Shown: positions 12,052 through 23,200 of the stretch, piece after piece | How positions within the stretch are numbered: position 1 is the first letter of the stretch | How the letters are laid out: every line of letters starts with the position of its first letter | The notes under the pieces: model-generated | The model's input: the letters and a program-made list of their open reading frames with translations, nothing else | What the model was told of the DNA's origin: nothing | Databases searched by the model: none | NCBI RefSeq assembly: GCF_018143015.1 | Contig: NC_054740.1 | Span: 13,502,640-13,566,639, forward strand | Length of the DNA stretch: 64,000 nucleotides | Direction of reading: 5' to 3' | From: Lytechinus variegatus | Lineage: Eukaryota; Echinodermata; Echinoidea; Temnopleuroida; Toxopneustidae | Position numbers and translations under genes: made by a program

Positions 12052-13010
12052 AAAAAAAATGTACACTTTGAAAAAGCCATGGGAATTAACAAATATACAA
12101 CATGTGGGTATTTTTTTCACATATAATTATGGGTTTGGGTCTCATCTATCCAATCTATCTCATTCTATCAAAAATTTTGACAGAATGTTACACTTGAGTG
12201 AGCACTGTCCATTTTTGTAAATCTAGCAGAAATCTGTTTGCGCAGAAATGCTTGTTTTCATGCTGTGTCAAGGTGAAAGGGCGAAATCAAACTTACCCTG
12301 CGAAGCATTTCTCATAAATTTCCCTAGCACTTTTAGCCAACTGACATAAACGGATACATTCAAGCATTTTGTAACAATTTTGCCACCCAAATTTGAAATT
12401 TCAACACTTAGTAAGCACAACCTTTACCCTTTTTGTGACAGCTGGATCTGAGGACATAACTGAATGTGAACAAAAGTTTATATCAGACATCTCCAGCATT
12501 TTTCACTAAGTTTTTATCATTTAAAGTTGGCTTACATTTGATTTTTCATTTAATACTTGTTTCTCCACACTTTTCCCAAGCTTAGCCATTTCATGTAAAT
12601 CACAGCTCAGTGTAAAGCAAATATCGTCACGATGGACTCGGTGTGTGGGGGAGTGGGGTGGGGCGCAATGCACTCTTCAAAGTGTTTGGGCAAGGAAACA
12701 AGTTTAAAAAGGTAAAAGATATCTTCAAATCAATTTTACTGACTAATTTCCACGTGTTCTTCATGATTAAGGTCTACTTTTATTCGCATTTATTTCAAAG
12801 TTCTGCGCAAATCATTTTTCACCAACTTTTCAAAAGTGGTGCTCACTCAAGCGGAAATATTTTTCAAAAGTTACATTATATCGTCATTTGCTTAAATGGA
12901 TCTGTACCAATGCTAAAATGTGGAAAAATCGTCAGGATATTACAAATATATAATTTTACAGGATTTTTTCTAAGTGTAAACTTTTTTTTGATACACACTG
13001 TATAGTCAAT
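12052..13010 (+). repeat. Dispersed repeat, copy 1 (second copy at 63153)
   Basis: A stretch of nearly 1 kb matches the last 0.85 kb of the window in the same orientation. Shared landmarks in order are 'acactttgaaaaagcc', 'acttgagtgagcac', 'aatctgtttgcgcagaaa', 'gaaagggcgaaatcaaa' and 'ctcagtgtaaagca'. Neither copy has a conserved reading frame. It is probably an old transposon or non-coding repeat family. Confidence 0.75.
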
Positions 13011-13084
13011 TGCTTGTCTGCACCTGGGTATTGATAAAAATTAATTTTTTTTTAATTACTGAAAGGTTTGGGCCAACAGGGGCA

Positions 13085-13450
13085 AGAGTCCTGTTTCATA
13101 AATACTTGTTCTAATAACTTCCTATCAGCCAATCAAATGGAAGGATTTCAGTAGCTTTAAACTGTAATTGCAAACTTGTTATATAGCAAGTTTTATGAAA
13201 CAGACTCCGGGTCCCATTTCACACAGAGTTGATATAATGACAAAGACCCAAATTGATTGATTTCAGTAGTTGTAAACTGTTAGTGCAAACTTGGTTAATT
13301 GTGGCAGGTTTTATGAAATGGGCTTTGGGTCCCATTTCGTAAAGAGTTATTATAATGACAAATGCACACATTCTCTAACAACAAGTTTAGGATCAACCTA
13401 TCGAGTTAAATAATTATTTATTGTAGTCTTTATTGTAACATGTTTTGTGA
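13085..13450. repeat. Run of 'tttcataaa' fold-back repeats, two to three units
   Basis: Units of about 120-130 bp begin 'cctgtttcataaa' or 'ggtcccatttc' and contain 'gatttcagtagctttaaact' and 'gcaaacttg', ending 'ttttatgaaa'. They are members of the GTTTCATAAA fold-back family seen also near 3940, 23100 and 25586. Confidence 0.65.
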
Positions 13451-13696
13451 AACCGACCCCAGGTCCAGATCAGTCACAGAGAATTACTGAATGGGAGTTG
13501 TGCTAACTTGAAGCAAAATTCATCCCTCGCACTGTCAAAGTTCATTTGTTGAGTACCAGTTAAAATAAGCTTCGCCCATCCTATCCTGTCGGATGTGATA
13601 TAGGCAGATATGCAGTTACCATGACAACTGGCTCCCTTTTGGACTGATTTATTTAAAAGGGTTCCGGTCAAAGAAGCATGGTCTGCTGTGAATTAC

Positions 13697-14300
13697 TTAA
13701 AGAACAAGTCCACCCCAACAAAAAGTTGATTTGAATAAAAAGAGAAAAATCCAACAAGCTTAACACTGAAAATTTCATCAAAATTGGATGTAAAATAAGA
13801 AAGTTGTGACATACTAAAGTTTTCGCTTAATTTCACAAAACAGTTATAAGCACATCCTGGTGGGTATGCAAACGAGCAGTCTGATGACATCATCCACTCA
13901 CTATTTCTTTTGTATTTTATTATATGAAATAGGGAATATTCTATTTTTCTCCTCATTGTCAAGTGAAAGAACGATTATTTCCTCCCTGAACATGTGAAAT
14001 TAGCATTGTTTAATACTATTTGATTCACTCAAGTTGGTCCTTTTTCTCAAATCTGTAAAAAATGAAATATTGTTTAATTAAACAATAAAAAACCAAAGAA
14101 ATAGTGAGTGAGGGATGTCATCGACTGTCTCATTTGTATTGTGCATTTCACTGTTTTGTGAAAAATAAGCAAAAATTTAAAATGTCATAACTTTCTTATT
14201 TTACATTAGCTTTTGATGCAATTTTCAGCATTATGCTAGTTTGATTTTTCTATATTTTTTATTCAAGTCAACATTTTTCTGGGGTGGACTTGACCTTTAA
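13697..14300. mobile_element. Long fold-back MITE with intact TTAA on both sides, copy 2
   Basis: TTAA at 13697-13700 precedes AGAACAAGTCCACCCC, and GGGGTGGACTTGACCT precedes TTAA at 14297-14300. The arms share 'taagaaagttgtgaca' and 'tgtcataactttctta' and run for about 200 bases, so the transcript would form a long hairpin. It is 604 bp against 609 bp for the sister at 5441. Confidence 0.88.
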
Positions 14301-15290
14301 TTTGAAAAAACAGAAGATGGAAAACCATCATTAGTGTTTTAATAGTTATATTTCTCATAGAATCGTGTATTCTATACAATCACAAAAAAAATCATATTTT
14401 CCCTCTATAAAGTGGATTTTAACAAAGAGAAGTGATTTCCCAATCACAATTTTAGTAATGAATAAGCTTGCTTTCTGAACGCCTTCTCTGTGAATCTCAA
14501 CATTTAGAACCCATATGGCTGTGTGGACTGACCGGAACGTAGGCCTACATGTATCTATCTAATCAACAGATTGGTGTCATGCCATCTTGTGCTTCATGCT
14601 CATGTTTCAATTTTAGTGAGATACGTATACTGTCCATGAATTTCCACAAACAGTCCGTTTTCTGGTCTGAATTTAAAAAGTCAGTTCACATATGCGCCAT
14701 TTGACATTGTCTAATGACATACATAAAGGCCTATATCGTTCAGAATGTGTTTAAAATATCTCATTCAGACAGATCAGTTTACATTTTTAAAGAAAAATCA
14801 GCATAGATTTCACTTTAAACATGCTTCTTGTGGATCTTAAAATAAAAAATAGATGAATGATATTCTAAAACCATACAAATATGTGGAGGTCATGACATGG
14901 GAATATAGTGTATTATATTTTGACCTTTTTTGGTATCAGAATGTAAAGATATTTCTCCATCATTTGAAGTATTTGAATTTGTATTTTGGCAGTAGACAAT
15001 ATAGCAATGAAAAGTAAATCTAATGGATTCCACCTTGGTTGTCTGTACATATATATGTTTCAGAATGGAGAAAGCATATTAGGACTGATGGACTGACCAG
15101 AAAAGACCAATTTTGGTGATTGCTTTTTGTGGTAGTATGGCATTAGCGAAGATGCAAATGAGTATGCCACTTGCGAGAATCGGACCATTTACAGAAATAG
15201 GAAGAATTGAAAATCACCGATTTGGAAGATCTTCTGACACCATACTGCAATGTAGAGGTCACGGAGTGTGACAGATGGGGAAATAGAATG
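14301..15290. other. Intergenic, no gene seen
   Basis: AT-rich sequence without a recognisable exon, RNA gene or paired transposon ends. Confidence 0.4.
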
Positions 15291-15294
15291 CTCA

Positions 15295-15412
15295 AATGGA
15301 ACAAAAGGAAGATAAAGAGAGAGAATGAGAGAGAGAATGGGAGATGGACAGACAGATAGAGAGTTGGAGAGAATTGGAATATAAGAGATAGGAAAAAGAA
15401 AGAAAGAAAGGA
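15295..15412 (+). repeat. Purine-rich GAGA tract
   Basis: This is a run of GA-type repeats ('agagagaatgagagag', 'agaaagaaagaaagg') with few pyrimidines. Frames across it on the other strand are serine/phenylalanine/leucine rich because of the repeat and are not coding. Confidence 0.8.
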
Positions 15413-15459
15413 AGGAATCCTGTCAGGTAACCTGTAATTTACAAGAACTTGTTCGAATC

Positions 15460-15704
15460 TTAAAGGCCCTGTCGCAATGTTCCATGCAAGCGTTCCGTAT
15501 AACTTGTAGGTGACTCTTTTTTTTGGGGGGGGGGCTACATGTACCAGCATCTTGCCTGCAGGTTGCCTGCATTGACAGTACATGTATGTTGCAGGCAGCA
15601 GTAAAGTTTTGAACTTGCATAAAACTTTGTCGCAGGTTAGTTGTAGGGGGTTGCCCACAACTCACTCGCAAGGTTTGCATGGACCTATGTGACAGGGCCG
15701 TTAA
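15460..15704. mobile_element. TTAA-flanked MITE with GGCCCTGTC ends
   Basis: TTAA at 15460-15463 leads into AGGCCCTGTCGCAATG, and the right end reads CATAGGTCCATGCAAACC on the reverse strand, with TTAA at 15701-15704. 'CCATGCAAGC' on the left pairs with 'GTTTGCATGG' on the right. A shorter relative lies at 23673-23768. Confidence 0.82.
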
Positions 15705-16504
15705 AAAGGCCTCACACTGAAAGTGCTCCTTATTGTTTTGTTTTTTTCATGCTCCCTGCACCCATTCTTGTCTTTTTTTTACATGTACCTGCTTAAACTT
15801 ACAGGTATTTTCTTTCAGGGATGTTTTTGCTTTCACACTAAAAAATACCTGGGCCTGTATTCTTAAGTCAGGTTTAACTTTAAGACCACAGCCTATACCT
15901 CTGTGCTAAAATTATGGGGAGCCTAAAGTTAAAGAATTCTGTTTATCTTGTATATTTCTTATGTTTACTATTTTGTTTCCTTTTGCTTTCATAATGAAGA
16001 AAATACATGTACTTCAGTTGTCATTCCCAGACAATTTTGAACAGTTTGGGTGTCATACGAGTTAATAGATTGAATGTGTACTGTTAGGGATGTGTGCTCC
16101 AATCGTCTCTCCATAGTTGAACCACAACTTTAAACCAGGGTTTAATTTAAAACCAAGTTCAAAGTACGGGCCCTAGTATTTCTGATCTGGGTAGATTTTT
16201 TAAATCAGAAAATACAAGGTATATTCACAGATTGGATGGATATGAATAGACCTTGTGTTATTTTTCAAAAACGTGTTTTTATGGATTTCCTTTTCCTGTT
16301 ATCTTCAAATTCCACAAAAGATCTGCTTGTATTTCCTGTTATTCATGATATTAACAATATCAATATCTGATAAATCCCATAAAATCAGTACTATTAGCAT
16401 AAATACTACATTTCGGACTATGCTTGAAATTTAGCATAAAAAATGCATTTTCTCCAATTTTATCTGCAAGTCTTGTTTTATGCACTGTAAATGGTTGATG
16501 TACA
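15705..16504. other. Intergenic, no gene seen
   Basis: No exon seen. Fragments such as AGGTATTTTCTTTC and 'aaaatacctgg' recall the interior of the 8622 MITE, and 'ttcttaagtcaggtttaact' with 'agttaaagaattc' forms a weak inverted pair. Confidence 0.35.
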
Positions 16505-16524
16505 TTTACAAATGAGAGAGAGAG

Positions 16525-16605
16525 CTAAAATGATGAGGTGATGATTATGATGATGATAATGATTAGGACGATGATGATGATGAAGAAGATGCCGATGCTG
16601 ATGAT
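16525..16605. repeat. GAT-type microsatellite
   Basis: An imperfect run of GAT/GAA triplets. A similar run lies at about 16945-17035. Confidence 0.8.
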
Positions 16606-16639
16606 AATATACAAATAATATACAAAAATTATAAAGCAC

Positions 16640-16920
16640 TTTATAATAATAATAATATAGGATATTTATACTGCGCACATATCCACCTTGTTAGGTGCTC
16701 AAGGCGCTCCTATATTACCCGGGTAAGCTAGGCATTCATAGCACACACAGCTTCTTAAGGAATTACTTCCTACCGGTACCCATTTACCTCACCTGGGTCG
16801 AGTGCAGCACATCGTGGATCAGTTTCTTGCTGAAGGAAATTACACCATGGCTGGGATTCGAACCCACGACCCTCTGTTTCAAAGTCCAAAGACTAATCCA
16901 CTGGGCCACAGCGCTCCATG
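16640..16920 (-). mobile_element. tRNA-derived SINE
   Basis: Read on the - strand, a pol III A-box-like TGTGGCCCAGTGG is followed by a B box (GGGTTCGAATCCC), then a non-tRNA body and a tail at 16640-16690 containing 'gagcaccta' and a TAT/ATT run. This order (A box, B box, body, AT-rich tail) is that of a tRNA-derived SINE. It lies just outside the first recognised MGAT4 exon. Confidence 0.8.
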
Positions 16921-16944
16921 AAATTTGATGATTTTATACGAAAG

Positions 16945-17035
16945 TTGATGATGATGAGGAGGAGGAGGAAGAGGAGGAAGTTGATGATGATGATAATGAT
17001 GATGATGATTATTATGATGATGATGGTGATGATGA
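16945..17035. repeat. GAT/GAG triplet microsatellite
   Basis: Runs of GAGGAGGAG then GATGATGAT-type triplets lie 70 bases before the splice acceptor of the first recognised MGAT4 exon. Histidine-rich frames on the other strand are repeat translation. Confidence 0.8.
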
Positions 17036-17105
17036 TTACTCTGTTTTAAATTTATTAGCGTGTTATGAATCAATAACTATCCTGTCAATTTCTGATTTGT
17101 CACAG

Positions 17106-17236
17106 GTAAACTCTTCAAGTCAAGTGATCTTAACTTGGTAGCTGAATTCTTCTTGATGTTTCACATGGATAAGCCCATAGATTGGCTCCTTGATCACATC
17201 CTCTATGTCAAGGTCTGCAACCCAGAGAAAGATCCT
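17106..17236 (+). CDS. MGAT4: MGAT4 exon a (end of catalytic domain)
   Basis: The acceptor is TTTGTCACAG and the donor GTAAGTATAT. The exon supplies the last two bases of a Gly codon, then 43 codons through [15 protein letters not shown] and NPEKDP. It enters in phase 1, so an upstream coding exon must exist. Confidence 0.93.
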
Positions 17237-20200
17237 GTAAGTATATAAACTGACCCTGACATATAGAGGCCGTTCTCATTACGCTTTCTAAAACTAGTTT
17301 ACTGGAAACCGATTCAGGAAACCAGTTTGGAAGATCACTTTGCTTGTGTTCCCACTTGATCACACATGAAGCAATCTTGTTGCTATGGAAATGCTCACAG
17401 TGGGGTGACTCGTTTGGCGCGAAATAAGAAACTGCAGTGTAGGCATCCTACACCTTTTGTGTGGATTAGCACGCTCAAAATGTGCGAAGATCACTTCCCG
17501 AAGAACGGTTGTGTCCTCACATGCATGTACGGCAAGACCAGTTTATCGAGGCAAAGCGATCTAAACCGGTTTTGAAGATTGCTTCCAAGACAGCTTCGAC
17601 CTTTCTCACTACACGTTAAACTAGTTTCCATTAAACTAGTTTTAGGAAGGTAGTGAGAACGGTGTCATAATGATTTTTAGTAAAAAAAATTAAGACTAGA
17701 GAAAATCAGGTTAAAGAGAAATCCTTAAAAATTCAAATAATGATTTTGTGATGTTACATGGGAGTCTCCTTCATATCAATATAAATTCCATATATGGTTT
17801 CAGATTACTTAATGTATCAGTGCCATTGATACAGATATGAAATAAATGCACCCTTAAAATCAGCGTCAATTTTCTGAGCAAATGTCTATCACACGATATG
17901 TAGGGTGGTGCTTGCATGTGACGTCACAGAATTTAAACTTCCAAAATGTTTTTGTTTTTGCCAAGCATTCTTTAATTTGTATATCTGTGCTTTTATTAGA
18001 ATTAAACTAGATGTCAGTGGGGACTTCCTCTTCAATTATAAAATAAATTTGTAGGAAAAATGGGAATTATCATTGTGAGCTAGAATTTTTTTCTGTGATA
18101 TTCAGGGAGGAAATTAAGAACTATGCTGGGGGTAAAAATATCCTAATCTGGTTGTCGTGAATTGTAATGAATTGTATATACTATGAAAAGGAAAGATATA
18201 GCCTTTGTTTTTCACCTAGTTGCAAATTGTAGTCAGTCAGGCAGGAATGAATTGATACAATTAATTAAGTGTGATAATGCATATATGAGACCTTCCTTTG
18301 ATCAGTGAAGCGTACAGAAACTTGCAATGCTTCATTGATAATGACTTTTTTCTTTATTGAGAGAGATGAGACAGTATGCTTTCATTTCATATGAAATTTT
18401 TCATTTGTTTTATTTATTTGGACTTGAAATTAAATAAGAAAGAATAATCCAATTGCAACCTTGTACAAATGTCTGGTTATATAACTGCAGTCAGATATCA
18501 ATTTTTTTGAAATTATTTGTAACATGTTTAATACTGATTGAAATACTAAGAATTGTATATCAAATGAAAGCATATCATCTCATCTCTCAGAAAAAATATG
18601 AAATTATCATGATCATTCATTGGAGCGTTACATGCTACTCTTCAATGATGACAGCAAGGCCCGAAATTTGCATTATTGCCAAATATAATGATTCATACAT
18701 CACTCATACATGTACATGACTGATCACAATTTTGAATTGGATGCAAAACATACATGTACCAGGCTATACCTTTCTCTTTCATTCATGTAGGATACATCGT
18801 TTATTAGATTTTAACCAAGTTAGTAATTTTAATGTACAAATAATTCCTTGAGACACTGACTGCATGTGACAGCAAGACTGTAAGAGTCATGTGCTATAAA
18901 TTCATAGTTTTGTGTGAGAGAAATTTAAAGTGAACCAGATGGCATGAATGTAATCCATGTTATTTGAAGTGCAATTAATTGCATATCTGTCACAGTCTCA
19001 TTAATCATTAGGCCTACAATTGCTACCTGATGTATAGGTTAACTAGCCTTATTCTCTATCAAGGGCATACAAGATCATGATAGGCAGATAATGTATAAGG
19101 GGTGTTGCAAGTAAATATTTGCAATCAATTGCAAATAAATCGTTCCAATTATACAATTGATAGACCTTATTTTATAACTCTAGCAAATCAGATTACACTG
19201 CTTGTGTCAACAAGTAGATTAGCAATCAAAAATCACAAATTTACTTTTTATTTCAAAACTTATGATTGGATAAGGGACCGAAAATAGACTTGGAATTGAT
19301 CGCAAGTTTATTGCTACGCTGTAGTTGACTTCACAACCTACATAGAGCTCATGGCATGATATGACTGAATATTGACACATAATCAAAATTCTGTGTTATG
19401 CATGACTAATTGAAGCTCACATTTGTGCAGTGTTGAGTGATTATGCTGTCAAAAAAATACTCATGATAATGTAGTTAATACTACTATTTTCAAATTTTTT
19501 CAAAATAGGAGAAGCAAAAGTCAAGAAAAAGTGTAGCCTATATTTCAGGGGAGCATTCATCAGCAGATTTTGTCAAAGAAGTTGTTAGATCTGACAACTT
19601 CCTTGATTTTCTTGATTTTAAGTGTTTGAGAAGCACCATTTCAATGGCAATTTTCAGATTAACAGGACTTGGATAAAATGTCTGACAAGATCTTTCATGA
19701 AATCTTCAAGGTGATCTTGAGCTATGATGTGTTTGTTTTTCTTGAAATCATTTTGAAGCAACAAATCACATTTCTTGAGACAGAGGGTATCTTTGAAAAT
19801 TGCATTGATGAAAGAGATGTTCATGTAATTGATTACTTGTGATGACCAAATGACATAGAAAGTCATCAACATGGTTGACCCTGTCACCTTGTTTTATAGC
19901 TGTAGGCCTAACACATCAATTGAGGGTGTATTCAATCCATTTAAACGTTAGAGTCTCTAATCAAAATGCAATTAAAACATGGTTATGTCGCGCGAAAGCC
20001 TATGTAGTATGTCTAGCAATGGAGTCTTTGAACTCTCATTGGGATGCTCCCCAGGGAGTGGAGGAAGGCATATTGTGTGCAGGCATGCCAGGATTCAATG
20101 ATGGGGTAATAGGCCTAACACTTCAGTAAAACGATTTGTAGTGAAGTTGTTCTGATGTATGCAGAGTATATAAAAGCAGAATCTCTTTTGAGTTTGACAC

Positions 20201-23200
20201 ATGAAGAAAAGGTCAACTTGAGATACATTTTCAAACCGTTTAAAAGGCCCTTTGTAGGACCTTGATTGAGATGTCTGTTGCGTTCAATCAATAATTAATA
20301 TCGATGGTTGGGATGTTTTCAAGGCCGGCCTCAAGAATACATTTTGCTGTCTGTCACCTCGGCCTCGGCCCAAGTAACATGTACAAGTCTGTGGGATAAC
20401 AATATTAGGTTTTTTCAAGTGGCATTGTGACTTGGAAATGGCGGACATCCTGTTGATGGTCTTGCAGGATGGCTTTACGAAGCAAACCTTTGAAAGTACT
20501 TCATGGTGTGATTTTAAGAATCATGAGGCCGATTGCACAAAAGGATCTTTCCAATGACTGTCTTTCAGGTCACCCATCTTTTGTGATATGCTGTATGCAG
20601 GATATTTCTGAAGTTTATGATATATCACCTCATTTTACAAATTGAGATTTTTGTTTACTTTAACTTTAAAATTTGTTTGCAGTTAATTCATTTAAAATAT
20701 AGCGCGTCAAGATAAATGGGCGACACAGAAGACGGTTCTTGCAAAGACCCTTTATGCCATTGGCCCATGGTTATTTGATGAAATGCACACTTCGGTCTTT
20801 TTTTTAAAAAGAAAATAGGTCTTTTGAAAAACGTGAAAGAAGAGTTGAACACAGCCTGATCTGGCAAGGGCAGTGACTCTTCTCACCATTGGATGTCACT
20901 GTAGATCCATCAAATGAAGACCCAGATTTCTCTCCTTTCTTTCCCCACTGGCATGCAGGAGGTGTTAAGGGGTATAGCCTGACACTGCTAAAGAGATTAG
21001 GGGTGTTTAGGGTATATGACCTAAGTAGAGGGTGTTTAAAGGATATAATGTAGATCACTTTTTAAAGAGGAGGTGTTCAGGGGTGTAGCCTACCCGGTGG
21101 GTGGGGCACTCAACCAAAAAAGTGGTAGGGGTGTGCCGCGGAGGAAACAAAAATACGGGGGCCTTGGAGCGGGCTTATTATAAAAAGGAGGGTCCTCGGA
21201 ACGGGCTTCGGAACTACAAATGTTTGTGAAAACGGGGGTCCTTGGAACGGATCGCCAGCATGTGAGTGTGTATGCATCCCTATGGAACGGGTATGTGTGT
21301 ATGATGCAGCTAGCCCGGCAGCACGGCCGCTGGGGTGCGCTCGCGCAGAGGTGATGGTCGGACAGTGCTCTGCGACTTCTTTTCACCAAAATTGCAGCTC
21401 ATTGTAGGATCAATGCGACCGGAACGGCATAATGAAAAATATGCGAAGCTTTGGAGCGGTGTTTAGGGGTGTAGCCTAGCACTCTGTAGAGAGGAGGTGC
21501 TCAGGGGTACAGCCTTACACTTTAAATAGATGGGTGTGTAAGATTGTACATGTAGCTTAATAATTTAACGAGAGGGAATGTTTAGGGGTATGACCTAGCT
21601 CTTTAAAGAGAGGTGTTTAGGCGTACATGTATGCCCTGACACATTAAAGAGAGGATGTGTTAAAGCATATAGCCTCACACTTTAAAGAGAGGTAATGTTT
21701 AGGGGTATGACCTAGCATTTTAAAGAGAGGGTGTGTGTAGGGTTTTAGCTTAACACTTCCCTGCAGTGTGCTTTGGACCTTTTTTTTTTAAAGGTGTGTT
21801 ATAAGTAATACAATAAGCCAGTTGAAAGGTTTTACAGTGTGGTTCTCCAAACATTTGGCAATAATCTGAATACGAATTGTATCTTTCTCATACTTTTTCT
21901 CCTAGAAACATTGTGGAAGACAGAAAGCTGCTTACAGGATACGCTACAAACCATCTCTCTTTCAACATATAGGACTACATTCATCACTCAAAGGAAAGCT
22001 ACAAAAATTAAAAGTAAGTCAGCTTATCATAGAGTTATGTATTTTACTTTCAAGTGGGAAAAATCACCCAGATATCAAGTTGGTTCAAGAAAAAAAGCAG
22101 AAAGAACTATAGAAAAATATTGATGAAGGTTTGAAGAAAATCTATCTAAGAATAAAAGTTATTTTTTTAATATGTTTACTATTCTATGCAGATGCTCGTT
22201 AAAAAAATTAGATTTTTTCAATCTACAGAGATAGGCCCTATCTTGTAGAGAGTTGCGATTGATTCGATCAATTTTCAACTGTATAAAAATCCATCAGTGT
22301 CATAATATTTTCGTAAAGGAAATTTACACTGACAGAGAAGCACACCAAGTTGTAAAGAAAACAATGAATGTATGAGAATCGCAGAATAAGTTTACGGTAC
22401 ACCATATGTAAGTCCTGGAGGGACTGAGACAAGAAAAGTGGATAGAAATGGAGGTGAATTGGAAAGTCGAGAAAGTGGAGATTTGAAATTGAGTATTTTT
22501 CTCAAATTTAGTGTAGTCCGTAAAAGGACTGTAAACCAGAAGAAGTGCAAAGCTAAGAAGTAGACAGGCTTGAGTAGGTGAGAGAAGGCTAGAGTTGATG
22601 AATTGAGTAGGAGCAGGAGAGTAGACTCAACGTTTCAGGCAGGTTGACTGTCCGTCTTTAGGAGTCTTCTCCACTTCTATCCACTTTTCTTATCTCGGTC
22701 CCTTCAGGACTTTACACATGGTGTACCATAAACCTGTTCCGTGATTGTTCATACCACCATGCAAACCTTCAAACATCATCTGAATGAATACGTGAGAATG
22801 CATCATATAACCTAGAAAAATAATCTAGAAAACATTTTGAACAAACATGCATTTTCGATGTTGGCGAAGCTGGATTTTCAAAGTTGTGGGTGATCTGATA
22901 AGTTGCAACTCTTTGTAAACAGGGCCCAGATAATCGCTGAAAATCTGATTTGGCACCAGGAGTCCATTTTTATAACTTCAGTGGAATCCTTGATTGTGAT
23001 TGGCTGCTGATCTCATTACCATGGTAGTTGCCATAATGGCAAAGTTACCATAGTTGTTACTCTTTATGAAACAGGCCCCAGGAAAGGGTCACTAAGGATC
23101 AGGTGCCTGTTTCATAAAGCTTGTTGTAATAACAATTTATAATAACAGTTTAAAGCTACTGAAATCCCTTGATTAGATTGGCTGATAGCAAACTTGTAAT

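Noticed and set aside
15143-15658. 171-residue frame on the - strand with Ser/Leu/Phe-rich middle
   Set aside because: It crosses a GA microsatellite and half of a MITE and has no recognisable domain.
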